DNA of 64,000 bases from NCBI GenBank assembly GCA_039810885.1, contig JBDHXV010000009.1, forward strand, positions 1-64,000. Direction: 5' to 3'. Position 1 is the first letter of the stretch. Every line of letters begins with the position of its first letter. A program made the position numbers and the translations under genes. This DNA comes from BJGO01 sp039810885 (GTDB lineage Bacteria; Bacteroidota; Bacteroidia; Chitinophagales; UBA10324). The notes beneath the pieces are model-generated. The model worked only from the letters and a program-made list of their open reading frames with translations, did no database searches and was not told where the DNA came from. Shown here in pieces: positions 9,581 to 19,031 of the stretch.

Positions 9581-11710
9581 ATGGCAAAAACTGCAATTTC
9601 AAAAACTTTTGATATAGGAGACGGCCGTTTGGCAACAATTGAAACAGGTAAGTTAGCTACACAAGCTGATGGCTCCGTTGTTGTTCGACTTGGCGACTGT
9701 ATGTTATTGGCAACAGTAGTTTCCAATAAAGAGCCTAAAGAAGGCCAGGATTTCTTTCCGTTATCCGTAGATTATCAAGAGAAATTCGCTTCCGGCGGTC
9801 GTATCCCTGGTACATTCTTTCGTAGAGAAGCCAGACTTTCTGATTATGAAGTTCTCATCTCACGCTTAGTAGATCGAGTTCTGCGCCCTTTATTCCCTGA
9901 GGATTACTTATGCGATACACAGGTTATGATATCCATGATATCTTCTGACAAGACCATAATCCCCGACAGCTTAGCTGCATTGGCTGCTTCAGCGGCTCTT
10001 ACCGTTTCGGATATTCCATTTATGGGACCTATCTCAGAAGTTCGTGTGGCTAAAATTGGCGATCAGTTCATTATAAATCCAACAAAAGAAGTTTTAGAAA
10101 CAGCCACACTCGATATAATTGTGGGTGCATCGGCAACCAGCATTGTAATGGTTGAAGGTGAGGCAAAAGAATGCTCTGAGGCTGATATGGTCCAAGCCAT
10201 TAAGGCTGGGCATGATGCCATTAAGATCCACTGCAAAGCGCAGTTAGATCTTTGTGAGTTGCTTGGAGGCCGTAAAGCCCCACGCACATATAAGCTTGCT
10301 CCAAGCAATGAGGAAATTAAAGCCAAAGTTTATGAGTTGTTTAAGGATAAGGTTTATAACGTGTGCAAATCGAAATCACCAAAGCCTGAACGTAAAAAGG
10401 CCTTCAGCAAATTAAAAGATGAGTTAAAGGAAGCCTTTGCAGAAGCAGGTGATGAGGAGATAACTCTTGCTAAAAAATATTACACCGATTTGGAATATGA
10501 AATCATGCGCAACATGATTCTTGATGAAGAAATTCGACTCGATGGGCGAGGTCTGACCGAAGTAAGACCAATTTGGATAGAAACGGATTGCCTTCCCGCA
10601 ACGCACGGCTCAGCCATTTTTACACGAGGCGAAACCCAATCTCTCACTACCGTAACCCTCGGTTCCAAATTAGATGAGTTGATGTTAGACCGTGCAATGG
10701 AAACCACTTATACTAATTTTTTATTGCACTATAATTTCCCCGCATTCTCGACCGGTGAGGTAAAACCTAATCGCGGGCCGGGGCGTAGAGAAGTAGGTCA
10801 CGGAAACTTGGCGATGCGTTCTCTTAAAAATATGTTGCCCAGTAACGATGATTGCCCCTATACGATTCGAATTGTTTCTGACATATTAGAATCGAACGGC
10901 TCCAGTTCGATGGCAACGGTATGCGCCGGATCTTTAGCCTTGTTTGATGCCGGCGTGCAGATGAAGAGCCATGTAAGCGGAATAGCCATGGGTTTAATTA
11001 CACGTGCAGACGGTAAAAATGCCATTCTTAGTGATATCCTTGGAGATGAGGATCATCTTGGTGATATGGACTTTAAGGTAACCGGAACACGTAACGGAAT
11101 TTGTGGTTGCCAGATGGATATAAAAATTGAAGGTCTTTCTTACGAATTGCTCGAAAAAGCTTTGATGCAAGCTAAAGAAGGACGCATGCATATCATTAAT
11201 CTGATGTATGATGAGATGTCTGTTCCACGAGCCGACTATAAGCCCCATGCACCTCGCATTGTTAAACTCATTATTGATAAAGAATTTATTGGTGCGGTTA
11301 TCGGCCCGGGTGGTAAGGTGATTCAAGAAATGCAACGTGAAACAAATACGGTAATTGTAATCGAAGAGGTGAATGGTAAAGGTGAAGTTACAGTTTCTTC
11401 TGCCGATCTTGAAGGATTAACAAAAGCTGTAAATAAAATTAAAGGCATAACGGCTGTACCTCAACTAAATGAAATCTATGATGGAACTGTACGATCTATT
11501 CAGCCTTATGGTGCATTTGTAGAGTTTCTTCCGGGCAGAGACGGATTACTTCATATTTCTGAAGTAGCTCACAAACGACTGGAAACATTGGAGGGAGTTC
11601 TTAAAGTAGGTGATGTGATAAAGGTAAAATTACTAGATATAGACCCGAAATCAGGTAAATTCAAACTCTCACATAAGGTACTGATAGATAAAAGCGTAAC
11701 GCAGAAATAA
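9581..11710 (+). CDS. pnp: Polyribonucleotide nucleotidyltransferase (PNPase)
   Basis: Phosphorolytic 3'-5' exoribonuclease of RNA decay. Two RNase PH domains (first near residues 10-145, second near 320-540, with FTRGETQ and GHGNLAMRSLKNMLP), a KH domain with IGAVIGPGGKVIQEM at about residues 565-580, and a C-terminal S1 domain with PYGAFVEFLPGRDGLLHIS. The 709 residues are full length. It follows the rpsO terminator by 28 bp and has its own strong terminator. From the family one expects autoregulation through its 5' leader, but no leader structure is obvious here. Confidence 0.98.
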   Translation: MAKTAISKTFDIGDGRLATIETGKLATQADGSVVVRLGDCMLLATVVSNKEPKEGQDFFPLSVDYQEKFASGGRIPGTFFRREARLSDYEVLISRLVDRVLRPLFPEDYLCDTQVMISMISSDKTIIPDSLAALAASAALTVSDIPFMGPISEVRVAKIGDQFIINPTKEVLETATLDIIVGASATSIVMVEGEAKECSEADMVQAIKAGHDAIKIHCKAQLDLCELLGGRKAPRTYKLAPSNEEIKAKVYELFKDKVYNVCKSKSPKPERKKAFSKLKDELKEAFAEAGDEEITLAKKYYTDLEYEIMRNMILDEEIRLDGRGLTEVRPIWIETDCLPATHGSAIFTRGETQSLTTVTLGSKLDELMLDRAMETTYTNFLLHYNFPAFSTGEVKPNRGPGRREVGHGNLAMRSLKNMLPSNDDCPYTIRIVSDILESNGSSSMATVCAGSLALFDAGVQMKSHVSGIAMGLITRADGKNAILSDILGDEDHLGDMDFKVTGTRNGICGCQMDIKIEGLSYELLEKALMQAKEGRMHIINLMYDEMSVPRADYKPHAPRIVKLIIDKEFIGAVIGPGGKVIQEMQRETNTVIVIEEVNGKGEVTVSSADLEGLTKAVNKIKGITAVPQLNEIYDGTVRSIQPYGAFVEFLPGRDGLLHISEVAHKRLETLEGVLKVGDVIKVKLLDIDPKSGKFKLSHKVLIDKSVTQK

Positions 11711-11776
11711 ACATTTAATAAATACTTATTCGGTTCTTTCGATAAATTGTCCTTTGTTCGTGTGAATCCGGATAAT

Positions 11777-11804
11777 AAATCCCGGCCATTGGTCGGGATT
11801 TTTT
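11777..11804 (+). terminator. Intrinsic terminator after pnp
   Basis: An 11-bp stem (AAATCCCGGCC with GGTCGGGATTT, one G-T pair) closes a 3-nt ATT loop and runs into a T tract. It lies 67 bp after the pnp stop and isolates pnp from nfeD. Confidence 0.93.
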
Positions 11805-11850
11805 ATTCAGCATCTTTATTTATTTTAGTTGTATTTTCAACCCCATACTT

Positions 11851-12318
11851 ATGGATTGGTTTATCGTTATCAGCCTGATTACACTCGGATGGATCCTACT
11901 TTTCCTTGAAATATTCATTATTCCGGGAATCACCGTGCTTGCAGTTATTGGGGTGATTATGATGCTTAGCGGCCTTTACTTCTCATTTTATCATTTCGGA
12001 AGCACAACAGGTTGGATTACTACAGCAATAACGATTACAGTTTCATTACTCAGTTTATTTGCTGCAATGCGCATAGGCTTTTGGAAAAGACTAAGCCTTT
12101 CTGATACCAATACCGCACGAATGAATGAAGACGATTTGATGCATGTCAAAGAGGGAGATGAGATACGGGCAGTATCGCGGATTGCACCAAGCGGTAAAGC
12201 TCAGGCGGGAGATGAAATCGTTGAAGTTCATTCCATGAGTGGTTATATTGAAGAAAATACTAAACTTGAAGTTGTTAAAATTTCAATGAATAAAATATTT
12301 GTAAAGCCTAAAACTTAA
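11851..12318 (+). CDS. NfeD-family membrane protein
   Basis: Short NfeD protein: hydrophobic N-terminal half with about three membrane segments (from WFIVISLITLGWILLFLEIF onward) and a C-terminal OB-like beta domain from about residue 95 (RAVSRIAPSGKAQAGDEIVEV). The family partners flotillin-like SPFH proteins in membrane microdomains. That fits here, since floA starts 13 bp downstream. At 155 residues it is the short type lacking the serine protease domain. Confidence 0.85.
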   Translation: MDWFIVISLITLGWILLFLEIFIIPGITVLAVIGVIMMLSGLYFSFYHFGSTTGWITTAITITVSLLSLFAAMRIGFWKRLSLSDTNTARMNEDDLMHVKEGDEIRAVSRIAPSGKAQAGDEIVEVHSMSGYIEENTKLEVVKISMNKIFVKPKT

Positions 12319-12331
12319 AATCTGTAAAACT

Positions 12332-13309
12332 ATGGAGCCTATTTTCCTCATTCTTTCTGCCGTCGGCATTATTGTCGGTTTATTTCTATTCTTTTATATC
12401 ATTCCGCTTAATCTATGGATTACTGCAGTCTTTAGTGGTGTTAGAATTAGTATTGCCCAGTTAATTTTCATGCGCATTCGTAAGGTGCCGCCGTCGCTTG
12501 TAGTTAATGCAATGATTAACTCGACTAAGGCAGGTTTAAAAGTAACTTCTAATGAAATTGAGACACACTACCTCGCAGGAGGGAATGTAAATGCGGTTAT
12601 TCGTGCGATGATATCAGCCGATAAGGCTAATATTCCATTAGATTGGAAAATGAGCACAGCAATAAACCTTGCAGGTCGTGATGTATTCGAGGCCGTGCAA
12701 ATGAGTGTAAACCCGAAGGTTATTGATACCCCTCCGGTATCTGCAGTTGCCAAAGACGGTATTCAGTTAGTTTGTCGTGCTCGTGTTACTGTGCGCACCA
12801 ATATTACCAAGCTTGTAGGCGGTGCCGGAGAAGAGACGGTTTTAGCCCGTGTAGGTGAAGGTATTGTAAGTTCAATCGGTTCTGCACAATCGCATAAAGA
12901 CGTATTAGAGAATCCGGATTCTATTTCAAAGGTCGTTTTAGCTAAAGGTTTAGACGCAGGTACAGCTTTTGAAATTTTATCCATTGATATTGCTGATATT
13001 GACGTAGGTAAAAATATCGGTGCCCAATTGCAGATGGATCAAGCAAACGCCGACAAGAATATTGCACAAGCAAAAGCAGAAGAACGCCGGGCCATGGCGG
13101 TTGCACAGGAGCAAGAGATGAAAGCAAAAGCACAAGAAGCCCGAGCCAAAGTGATAGAAGCAGAAGCTCAAATTCCATTGGCTATGGCTGAATCCTTCCG
13201 CAGTGGCAATCTAGGTATAATGGATTACTATAGAATGAAAAATATTCAAGCAGACACTTCGATGCGCGATGCTCTGGGAGGTAATCCTAATGCTCCACGC
13301 AAAGACTAA
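12332..13309 (+). CDS. floA: Flotillin-like protein FloA
   Basis: Flotillin-like scaffold of functional membrane microdomains (FloA, formerly UPF0365/YqfA). An N-terminal membrane hairpin (LILSAVGIIVGLFLFFYIIPLNLWI) is followed by an SPFH domain with VKDGIQLVCRARVTVRTNITKLVGGAGEETV and then an alanine- and glutamate-rich coiled coil near residues 235-285. The 325 residues are full length. It is paired with nfeD, the usual arrangement. Downstream, 146 bp hold no gene. Confidence 0.95.
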   Translation: MEPIFLILSAVGIIVGLFLFFYIIPLNLWITAVFSGVRISIAQLIFMRIRKVPPSLVVNAMINSTKAGLKVTSNEIETHYLAGGNVNAVIRAMISADKANIPLDWKMSTAINLAGRDVFEAVQMSVNPKVIDTPPVSAVAKDGIQLVCRARVTVRTNITKLVGGAGEETVLARVGEGIVSSIGSAQSHKDVLENPDSISKVVLAKGLDAGTAFEILSIDIADIDVGKNIGAQLQMDQANADKNIAQAKAEERRAMAVAQEQEMKAKAQEARAKVIEAEAQIPLAMAESFRSGNLGIMDYYRMKNIQADTSMRDALGGNPNAPRKD

Positions 13310-13455
13310 ATGATCAACGGCATGAAGAACACTTGTTGGTTGTAGTTTTGCTAATTAATGAGTTCTTTAATGATAGTAAATTACTTTAATACAATATGTG
13401 AACAGAGTAGAACAACTAAGAAGTTCACCTCATCTATTAACAGCGTATTACAGCC

Positions 13456-14325
13456 GTGAAGGCACTCGGTTACTATATTTCCCTTCCGTTTATTTATTTG
13501 CTGGCGGCGTTACCGTTTCCGCTGCTGTATGGGCTTAGTGATGCGTTGTATATTTTACTCTTCTATATAGTAGGATATAGAAAAGAGGTAACATTGACAA
13601 ATCTCAGGAATGCATTTCCCGAAAAGAATGATAAAGAAATAAACCACATTGCCCGCAAATACTATCGGCATTTAACAGATACAATTTTAGAAACGTTCAA
13701 GTTATTGGGAATGCGTCGTAGTGAAGTATTGAAGCGATGTCGTATCAATAATTATGAAGTTTATTTTGATCTCCTTTCGCAACAACGAAGCATTATTTGT
13801 GCATTAGGTCACCAAGGAAACTGGGAATGGTTGGGTGCTGCAACATCTGCAAAAGGAGATAGTGTTGTGCAGGTAATATATAAACCATTGCAGAATTCCT
13901 ACTTTGATAAACTTGTGAAAAAGATTCGATCTAAGTTTGGTGCTATACCCGTTTCATCGCGCGATATCTTACGCCGTATGATAGAAATGCGCGGCACGCT
14001 TACCGCTACGGCATTTCTTGCTGACCAGACGCCATCACCTGAAGGAGCATATTGGTTACGATTTTTAAATCAGGATACCCCTGTTTTTATTGGAGTAGAA
14101 AAGCTTGCTCGCAAGTTTAATTATCCTGTTGTGTTTGGCGCTATGCGTAAAATAAAACGAGGCTTCTATGAAGTAGATGTCATTAAACTATGTGATGAAC
14201 CTGCCGAAACAGAGCAAGGTTATATTACAGAACTTCATACTCGGCTATTGGAAGAACATATAAAAATGCAGCCTGAAACATGGCTTTGGAGTCATCGTCG
14301 CTGGAAACATCAACGACCACATTAA
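13456..14325 (+). CDS. LpxL/HtrB-like lipid A acyltransferase
   Basis: Membrane-associated acyltransferase of the lysophospholipid/lipid A late acyltransferase family, expected to add a secondary acyl chain to a lipid A-like glycolipid at the inner membrane. The catalytic HX4E motif is HQGNWEW near residue 120, followed by YKPLQNSYFDKLVKKIRSKFG and FLADQTPSPEGAYW. An N-terminal membrane segment (YISLPFIYLLAALPFPLLY) is present. The start is GTG at 13456. The 289 residues fit the family. Exact acyl donor and position cannot be read from sequence. Confidence 0.85.
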   Translation: MKALGYYISLPFIYLLAALPFPLLYGLSDALYILLFYIVGYRKEVTLTNLRNAFPEKNDKEINHIARKYYRHLTDTILETFKLLGMRRSEVLKRCRINNYEVYFDLLSQQRSIICALGHQGNWEWLGAATSAKGDSVVQVIYKPLQNSYFDKLVKKIRSKFGAIPVSSRDILRRMIEMRGTLTATAFLADQTPSPEGAYWLRFLNQDTPVFIGVEKLARKFNYPVVFGAMRKIKRGFYEVDVIKLCDEPAETEQGYITELHTRLLEEHIKMQPETWLWSHRRWKHQRPH

Positions 14326-14341
14326 AGTTAAACCTGTAATT

Positions 14342-14821
14342 ATGAAGTACCAAAGAATATTAATTCTGTTTTTTACACTGCTTACGTTCGCCTGCAACTC
14401 TTTAACACGGCACAATGATTCGCTTGAAAAGACTACATCGTTTGGCGATGACTTCAATGATTCAACAGTAACATTGGTCAATATGGACTCGTTGCTTCAT
14501 AACAAACCGGAGGCCCGCCCGATGGATGCTGTCTTTACCGGAAGAGTTACATCAATTTGTAAATCGCGAGGCTGCTGGATTAAACTTGATGCGGGCAATG
14601 GGAAAGAGGTATTTGTGGATACCAACGAATCATTTACGATGCCTCAGTCTATTGTTGGAAAAAATGTAACAGTAAGTGGCTATGCCTTTATGGATACAAC
14701 CGATATACAGGCATTAAGACAATATGCTAAGGAAGAAGGTAAGAGCAAAGAGGATATAGAAAAAATAAATGAACCACTCATTGAAGTAAGTATTAAGGCA
14801 ACCGGTATTAAAATTAAGTAA
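14342..14821 (+). CDS. DUF4920 lipoprotein
   Basis: Predicted lipoprotein: signal MKYQRILILFFTLLTFAC with the lipobox cysteine near residue 18. The mature part matches, from memory, DUF4920: GRVTSICKSRGCWIKLDAGNGKEVFV, then a strand-rich OB-like fold, then LRQYAKEEGKSKEDIEKINEP. Function is unknown. Located 16 bp after the acyltransferase, so likely co-transcribed, and convergent with the large barrel gene that ends one base later. Confidence 0.82.
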   Translation: MKYQRILILFFTLLTFACNSLTRHNDSLEKTTSFGDDFNDSTVTLVNMDSLLHNKPEARPMDAVFTGRVTSICKSRGCWIKLDAGNGKEVFVDTNESFTMPQSIVGKNVTVSGYAFMDTTDIQALRQYAKEEGKSKEDIEKINEPLIEVSIKATGIKIK

Positions 14822-14822
14822 C

Positions 14823-17624
14823 TTATTTCTGTACCTTGTAAGAACGAATATTATAGGTGAAGATCAACATAAAGTATTGTGTCATTACATTACTGCGAGT
14901 GTCTTCATAATAATTATCGCTTACATTCCGAGAGATACTTCTGTTTTGATGTAATAAATCAAAAGCATATAACCTCAAATCGGCGTGTTTATCTTTCATA
15001 AACTTATAACCAATTGCTGCGTTCCAGATTATGAAACGGGTGTTGTATGCAGTACTTAATCCGTTAATAAATTGATGCTGCACATCCGATTGTAATACCA
15101 ATCCTTTCCAAGGCATTAGGTTCAGAAGAAGTTTGCTCGTCTGTGTATAATAAGTTGAGTTGAACAGCGATTGTAAGTTATTTACTATGTAAACCACACC
15201 GGTATTTGATGAAACAGTATAATCAATCTTTTCAGAAATATTACTACTAATAGTTAGTCCGCCATTAAACGTGCGATTTTCCGTGCGATTTAATTTATTG
15301 TTCGTTCTACCCGGAACGTTGGAATACATTCCTCGCAAATTAAAATTGAGTTTCAATTTCAACTTACGTAACGGTACGCTATAGCTTGTAAAAAAACGAC
15401 CAGAGTATGATGCATTCATGTTTTCAGGGCTATTGTATTGGGCGCCTTTCGGAAGCAAGATATCTCCGATAAGTATGGTGTCTGTATCAGCAATACGAAT
15501 GTTGTTCCCGATATAATTAGAAGTATAGGTACTACCCATCATTAAAAAGAAGGACGTATTCCTATCAGGGTTAGAAGACATATATCTTCCGAATAAAGAA
15601 TGTTGAAACTCAGGCAATAGTTTCGAATTTCCCGAAGCAAGCAAAAGAGGATTGGATACATTTATCGCATTACTTAGTTGGTCAACGCGAGGAGGGTTTG
15701 TTTGAGTACGGTAATTAATTCTCAGATTAGAGTTTTTTGAAAACTTATATTGAAACGCTGCCGATGGTAGTATGCTGTTATATTGATGTTTCTGACTGTT
15801 GTCGATAGGAAGAAGTTGATTTGCGCTTAATGTTGCATACTGATAATTTAAGCCAATACTTAAATTATATTTTTCAACTTGATGGCGATACGCAACAGCT
15901 CCACTGTGAGCGTTATAATCATTATAAAGCCTGGTGCTCAATACGGTATCTATAAGTGAGTTATTAAAAGGGTTAAGAGAACGATCATATATAATACGGC
16001 TCTGATAATTTGAATTTAGATTATTCAAATAGGAGATAACCAGAAAGTTATTCGTATTCAGTGCTTCTGTATATGTGGCATTGGTACTCAGATTCAGAGA
16101 TAGCCGGGTAGGGGCAGTATAAAGATGCAATAATGAAGATTGAGAGGAGTCACTATAATTTAAAATATCGGAGTTCTGTATATTGTTTCCACTGTTTACA
16201 TTATAGGCAGGTGAAAGATTGATTGAAAATGTTCTGCCGCGTTTTTTAAATGAGTGTTTGTATAAAATGGGTAAAGTAAGGTTAAGGGCTTCGAAATCAT
16301 TCCGAATATCAGACTTATTGGTGCTTAACAAAATTTGTTCATTGGGAAAGGTGTTGCTACCCTGTAATTGATTGTTATAGTTATTTATTTGAAAGCTGAA
16401 GCGAGGTTGAAGTAGAATGCTGTTCGCTGAATCCAGTGTTATCTCAACACGCATGGATGCACGATGATTAATATTATTCGTGCGTGTGGTATCATCTTGA
16501 AGATAATTTAAACCGGAAGAAAATGAACTGATATACTGCCTGTCTAATTGGTTTAACTGAAAATTTCTTGATTGATTGAAAAAATAGGATGCGGTAAGAT
16601 CTATGTTCTTCCACTTATTTGCATAGTTTACCCCCCCTGCAAAGGTGCGTGTAACTCCTCCTGTTTGATCTACCATAAAATTAGCTGCGTTGCCCATGTT
16701 CCAAGGGCCTCGAGGCATAGCGCCACTATTATTGCTTGACTTGCCACCCATTCCGCCCATCATTGATGATCCCGACAATGAGCTAAGATCTTCCATTGAA
16801 AAGTTTTGTTCGTTCACATTATTTAATTGCAACAGAAGGGTAATCCTGCGGTCTTTATTGAAATCATTAATTACGCCGCCTGCCTTATACAATTCATTCG
16901 TACCCCCACCGGAATAGATCTTTCCAAACTTACTGTTTTTAAAAGAAGGTTTCGTTATGATATTAATAGTTTTTGTAGAGCTACCATCATCAATGCCCGT
17001 AAACAAAGACTGATCGCTTTTACGGTCAAATACCTGAACCATATCAATTAAATCGGCAGGAATATTTTTCAATACGGCATTTGGATCGTTACCGCCTAAA
17101 AAGGGCTTGCCATCTACTAACACTTGTTTTATATCTTCTCCTTGGGCTTGCACTTTCCCATCTTGGGTAGTGATACCGGGCATTTTGTTTAATAACTCAT
17201 CAGCACCGGCATCGGGATTGGTCTTATAGCCGTCCGACTTAATTGAGGTAGTGTCTCCTTGTGTTTTAACGGGGTTTACATAGCCTTTTATCTCGGTATT
17301 CTGAAGCTGATAAATTTTTTGCTTCATAGTTAGTCGAAGAAATGTAATTGGCTTATTCGAGGTGGTTATAGTTGTATCAATATCCTGATAACCTGTATAT
17401 GAAATTTTTAGACGGTAAGATGAAGCAGGTAAGGAATCAAAACTGAAATATCCCTTTTCATTATTCAATGTGCTCTTGATTAACTGATTCGATGCATTGA
17501 ATAACCCGATGGAACAACCTATCAGCGGTTCCATAATTTCATCGGAAATTATTCCACGAATGCTTTGTGCGGACGTAAAAAAAACAAAGAGTGAGCAAGA
17601 AATTAACAGAGCAATTTTCTTCAA
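14823..17624 (-). CDS. TonB-dependent receptor-like outer membrane barrel protein
   Basis: Outer-membrane protein of 933 residues. Order: signal peptide (ending near TSAQS), a carboxypeptidase-regulatory-like domain (residues about 20-105, with GIISDEIMEPLIGCSIGLF), a plug-like domain (about 115-230, with LLNKMPGITTQDGKVQAQGE and VLVDGKPFLGGNDPNAVLKN), and an OMP_b-brl_3-type barrel to the C terminus. A low-complexity GSSMMGGMGGKSSNNSG loop near residue 285 is probably surface exposed. No TonB box is obvious. No SusD-type partner is adjacent. Substrate unknown. It stands alone on its strand. Confidence 0.85.
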   Translation of the reverse strand: MKKIALLISCSLFVFFTSAQSIRGIISDEIMEPLIGCSIGLFNASNQLIKSTLNNEKGYFSFDSLPASSYRLKISYTGYQDIDTTITTSNKPITFLRLTMKQKIYQLQNTEIKGYVNPVKTQGDTTSIKSDGYKTNPDAGADELLNKMPGITTQDGKVQAQGEDIKQVLVDGKPFLGGNDPNAVLKNIPADLIDMVQVFDRKSDQSLFTGIDDGSSTKTINIITKPSFKNSKFGKIYSGGGTNELYKAGGVINDFNKDRRITLLLQLNNVNEQNFSMEDLSSLSGSSMMGGMGGKSSNNSGAMPRGPWNMGNAANFMVDQTGGVTRTFAGGVNYANKWKNIDLTASYFFNQSRNFQLNQLDRQYISSFSSGLNYLQDDTTRTNNINHRASMRVEITLDSANSILLQPRFSFQINNYNNQLQGSNTFPNEQILLSTNKSDIRNDFEALNLTLPILYKHSFKKRGRTFSINLSPAYNVNSGNNIQNSDILNYSDSSQSSLLHLYTAPTRLSLNLSTNATYTEALNTNNFLVISYLNNLNSNYQSRIIYDRSLNPFNNSLIDTVLSTRLYNDYNAHSGAVAYRHQVEKYNLSIGLNYQYATLSANQLLPIDNSQKHQYNSILPSAAFQYKFSKNSNLRINYRTQTNPPRVDQLSNAINVSNPLLLASGNSKLLPEFQHSLFGRYMSSNPDRNTSFFLMMGSTYTSNYIGNNIRIADTDTILIGDILLPKGAQYNSPENMNASYSGRFFTSYSVPLRKLKLKLNFNLRGMYSNVPGRTNNKLNRTENRTFNGGLTISSNISEKIDYTVSSNTGVVYIVNNLQSLFNSTYYTQTSKLLLNLMPWKGLVLQSDVQHQFINGLSTAYNTRFIIWNAAIGYKFMKDKHADLRLYAFDLLHQNRSISRNVSDNYYEDTRSNVMTQYFMLIFTYNIRSYKVQK

Positions 17625-17736
17625 AATAATTTCTTTTTAAATAAACCTATTTTGCAAATATCCTCTAAGCATTTAATTAATACGTGGATAAACTTCGAAT
17701 GCAGATTCAAGAGGATGAGTGTAATTTGGTAGCAAC

Positions 17737-18531
17737 ATGAAACAATATCACGATTTGCTTAACTATATTCTCGACCGGGGAGTTCAAAAGCATGATCGCA
17801 CTGGAACGGGTACTATCAGCGTGTTTGGATATCAAATGCGCTTTAATCTGGAAGAAGGCTTTCCATTACTCACGACAAAGAAGATTCACACAAAATCGAT
17901 TATTCATGAGCTTCTTTGGTTTCTTAAAGGCGAAAGCAACATCAAGTATTTAAAAGAAAACGGAGTTAGTATATGGGACGAATGGGCTGATGAAAATGGC
18001 GAATTGGGCCCCGTGTATGGCAAGCAATGGCGTTCTTGGTCAACACCTGATGGCGGAACGATTGATCAAATTTCACAACTAATTGAACAGATTAAAAAGA
18101 ATCCTAATTCTCGCCGACTGATTGTTAGTGCGTGGAATGTAGCGGATATTGATAAGATGAAACTACCTCCTTGTCATACCTTATTTCAATTTTATGTTGC
18201 AAATGGTAGGCTAAGTTGTCAATTATATCAACGCAGTGCCGATGTATTTTTAGGTGTTCCGTTTAATATCGCATCTTATTCATTATTGACAATGATGATA
18301 GCTCAAGTATGCGACTTAAAATATGGTGATTTTGTTCATACCCTTGGAGATACCCATATCTATTTAAATCATCTGAGTCAGGTTAAAGAGCAGTTAGGTC
18401 GTGATTTTAGAGCTCTACCAACAATGAAGCTAAACCCATCAATCAAGAATCTATTCGACTTTACCTATGAGGACTTCACACTGGAAAATTATCAGCCGCA
18501 CCCAGCCATTAAAGCTCCCGTAGCCGTATGA
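17737..18531 (+). CDS. thyA: Thymidylate synthase
   Basis: Makes dTMP from dUMP using methylene-tetrahydrofolate. The classic ThyA motifs are present: RTGTGTISVFGYQMRFNLEEG, the nucleophile in LPPCHTLFQFYV (near residue 149), SCQLYQRSADVFLGVPFNI and HLGDTHIY-like TLGDTHIYLNHL. At 264 residues it equals the E. coli-type length. The stop overlaps the folA start by 4 bp (ATGA), coupling the enzyme that oxidises folate with the one that re-reduces it. Confidence 0.98.
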   Translation: MKQYHDLLNYILDRGVQKHDRTGTGTISVFGYQMRFNLEEGFPLLTTKKIHTKSIIHELLWFLKGESNIKYLKENGVSIWDEWADENGELGPVYGKQWRSWSTPDGGTIDQISQLIEQIKKNPNSRRLIVSAWNVADIDKMKLPPCHTLFQFYVANGRLSCQLYQRSADVFLGVPFNIASYSLLTMMIAQVCDLKYGDFVHTLGDTHIYLNHLSQVKEQLGRDFRALPTMKLNPSIKNLFDFTYEDFTLENYQPHPAIKAPVAV

Positions 18532-19031
18532 TTATTTCCATCGTAGTAGCTGCTGATGAACAAAATGGCATTGGTTCAAAGAATAAATTACCGTGGAGGC
18601 TCAGCGCGGACTTAAAACAATTTAAACGAATTACCTCAGGACATCATATCATTATGGGGCGAAAAACGTTTGAGTCTATAGGTAAAGCATTACCAAACCG
18701 AACTAATATTGTTCTCACCACACAACAAGATTTTAAAGCAGAACAAATTATTACCCGAGCAACGCTTCGCGAGGCAATGGCTTATACGCGCAACGCAAAA
18801 GAGCAGGAATGCATGATTATTGGTGGGGCCGAAATTTTCAGACAGGTGATCAATTTTACGGATAGGATTTATTTAACTCGTGTTCATTCCATTTGTTCTT
18901 GTGATGTATTCTTTCCTGAGATGAAAGCGGATGAATGGAAGAGAATATCAAGCGAGCGATTTAAAGCCGATGACAAAAACGAGTTCGACTATAGTTTTGA
19001 AATTTACGAGCGAGTTACGGAAGATAAATAA
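18528..19031 (+). CDS. folA: Dihydrofolate reductase
   Basis: NADPH-dependent reduction of dihydrofolate to tetrahydrofolate. Seen: ISIVVAADEQNGIGSKNKLPWRLSADLKQFK at the start, IMGRKTFESIGKALPNR, and IIGGAEIFRQ. The 167 residues are typical. Translationally coupled to thyA. Its last 17 bp overlap the end of the convergent gene at 19015-20421. Confidence 0.97.
   Translation: MIISIVVAADEQNGIGSKNKLPWRLSADLKQFKRITSGHHIIMGRKTFESIGKALPNRTNIVLTTQQDFKAEQIITRATLREAMAYTRNAKEQECMIIGGAEIFRQVINFTDRIYLTRVHSICSCDVFFPEMKADEWKRISSERFKADDKNEFDYSFEIYERVTEDK

Noticed and set aside
12942..13178. Leucine-rich minus-strand ORF at 12.9-13.2 kb
   Set aside because: It is the complement of the alanine/glutamate-rich coiled coil of floA.
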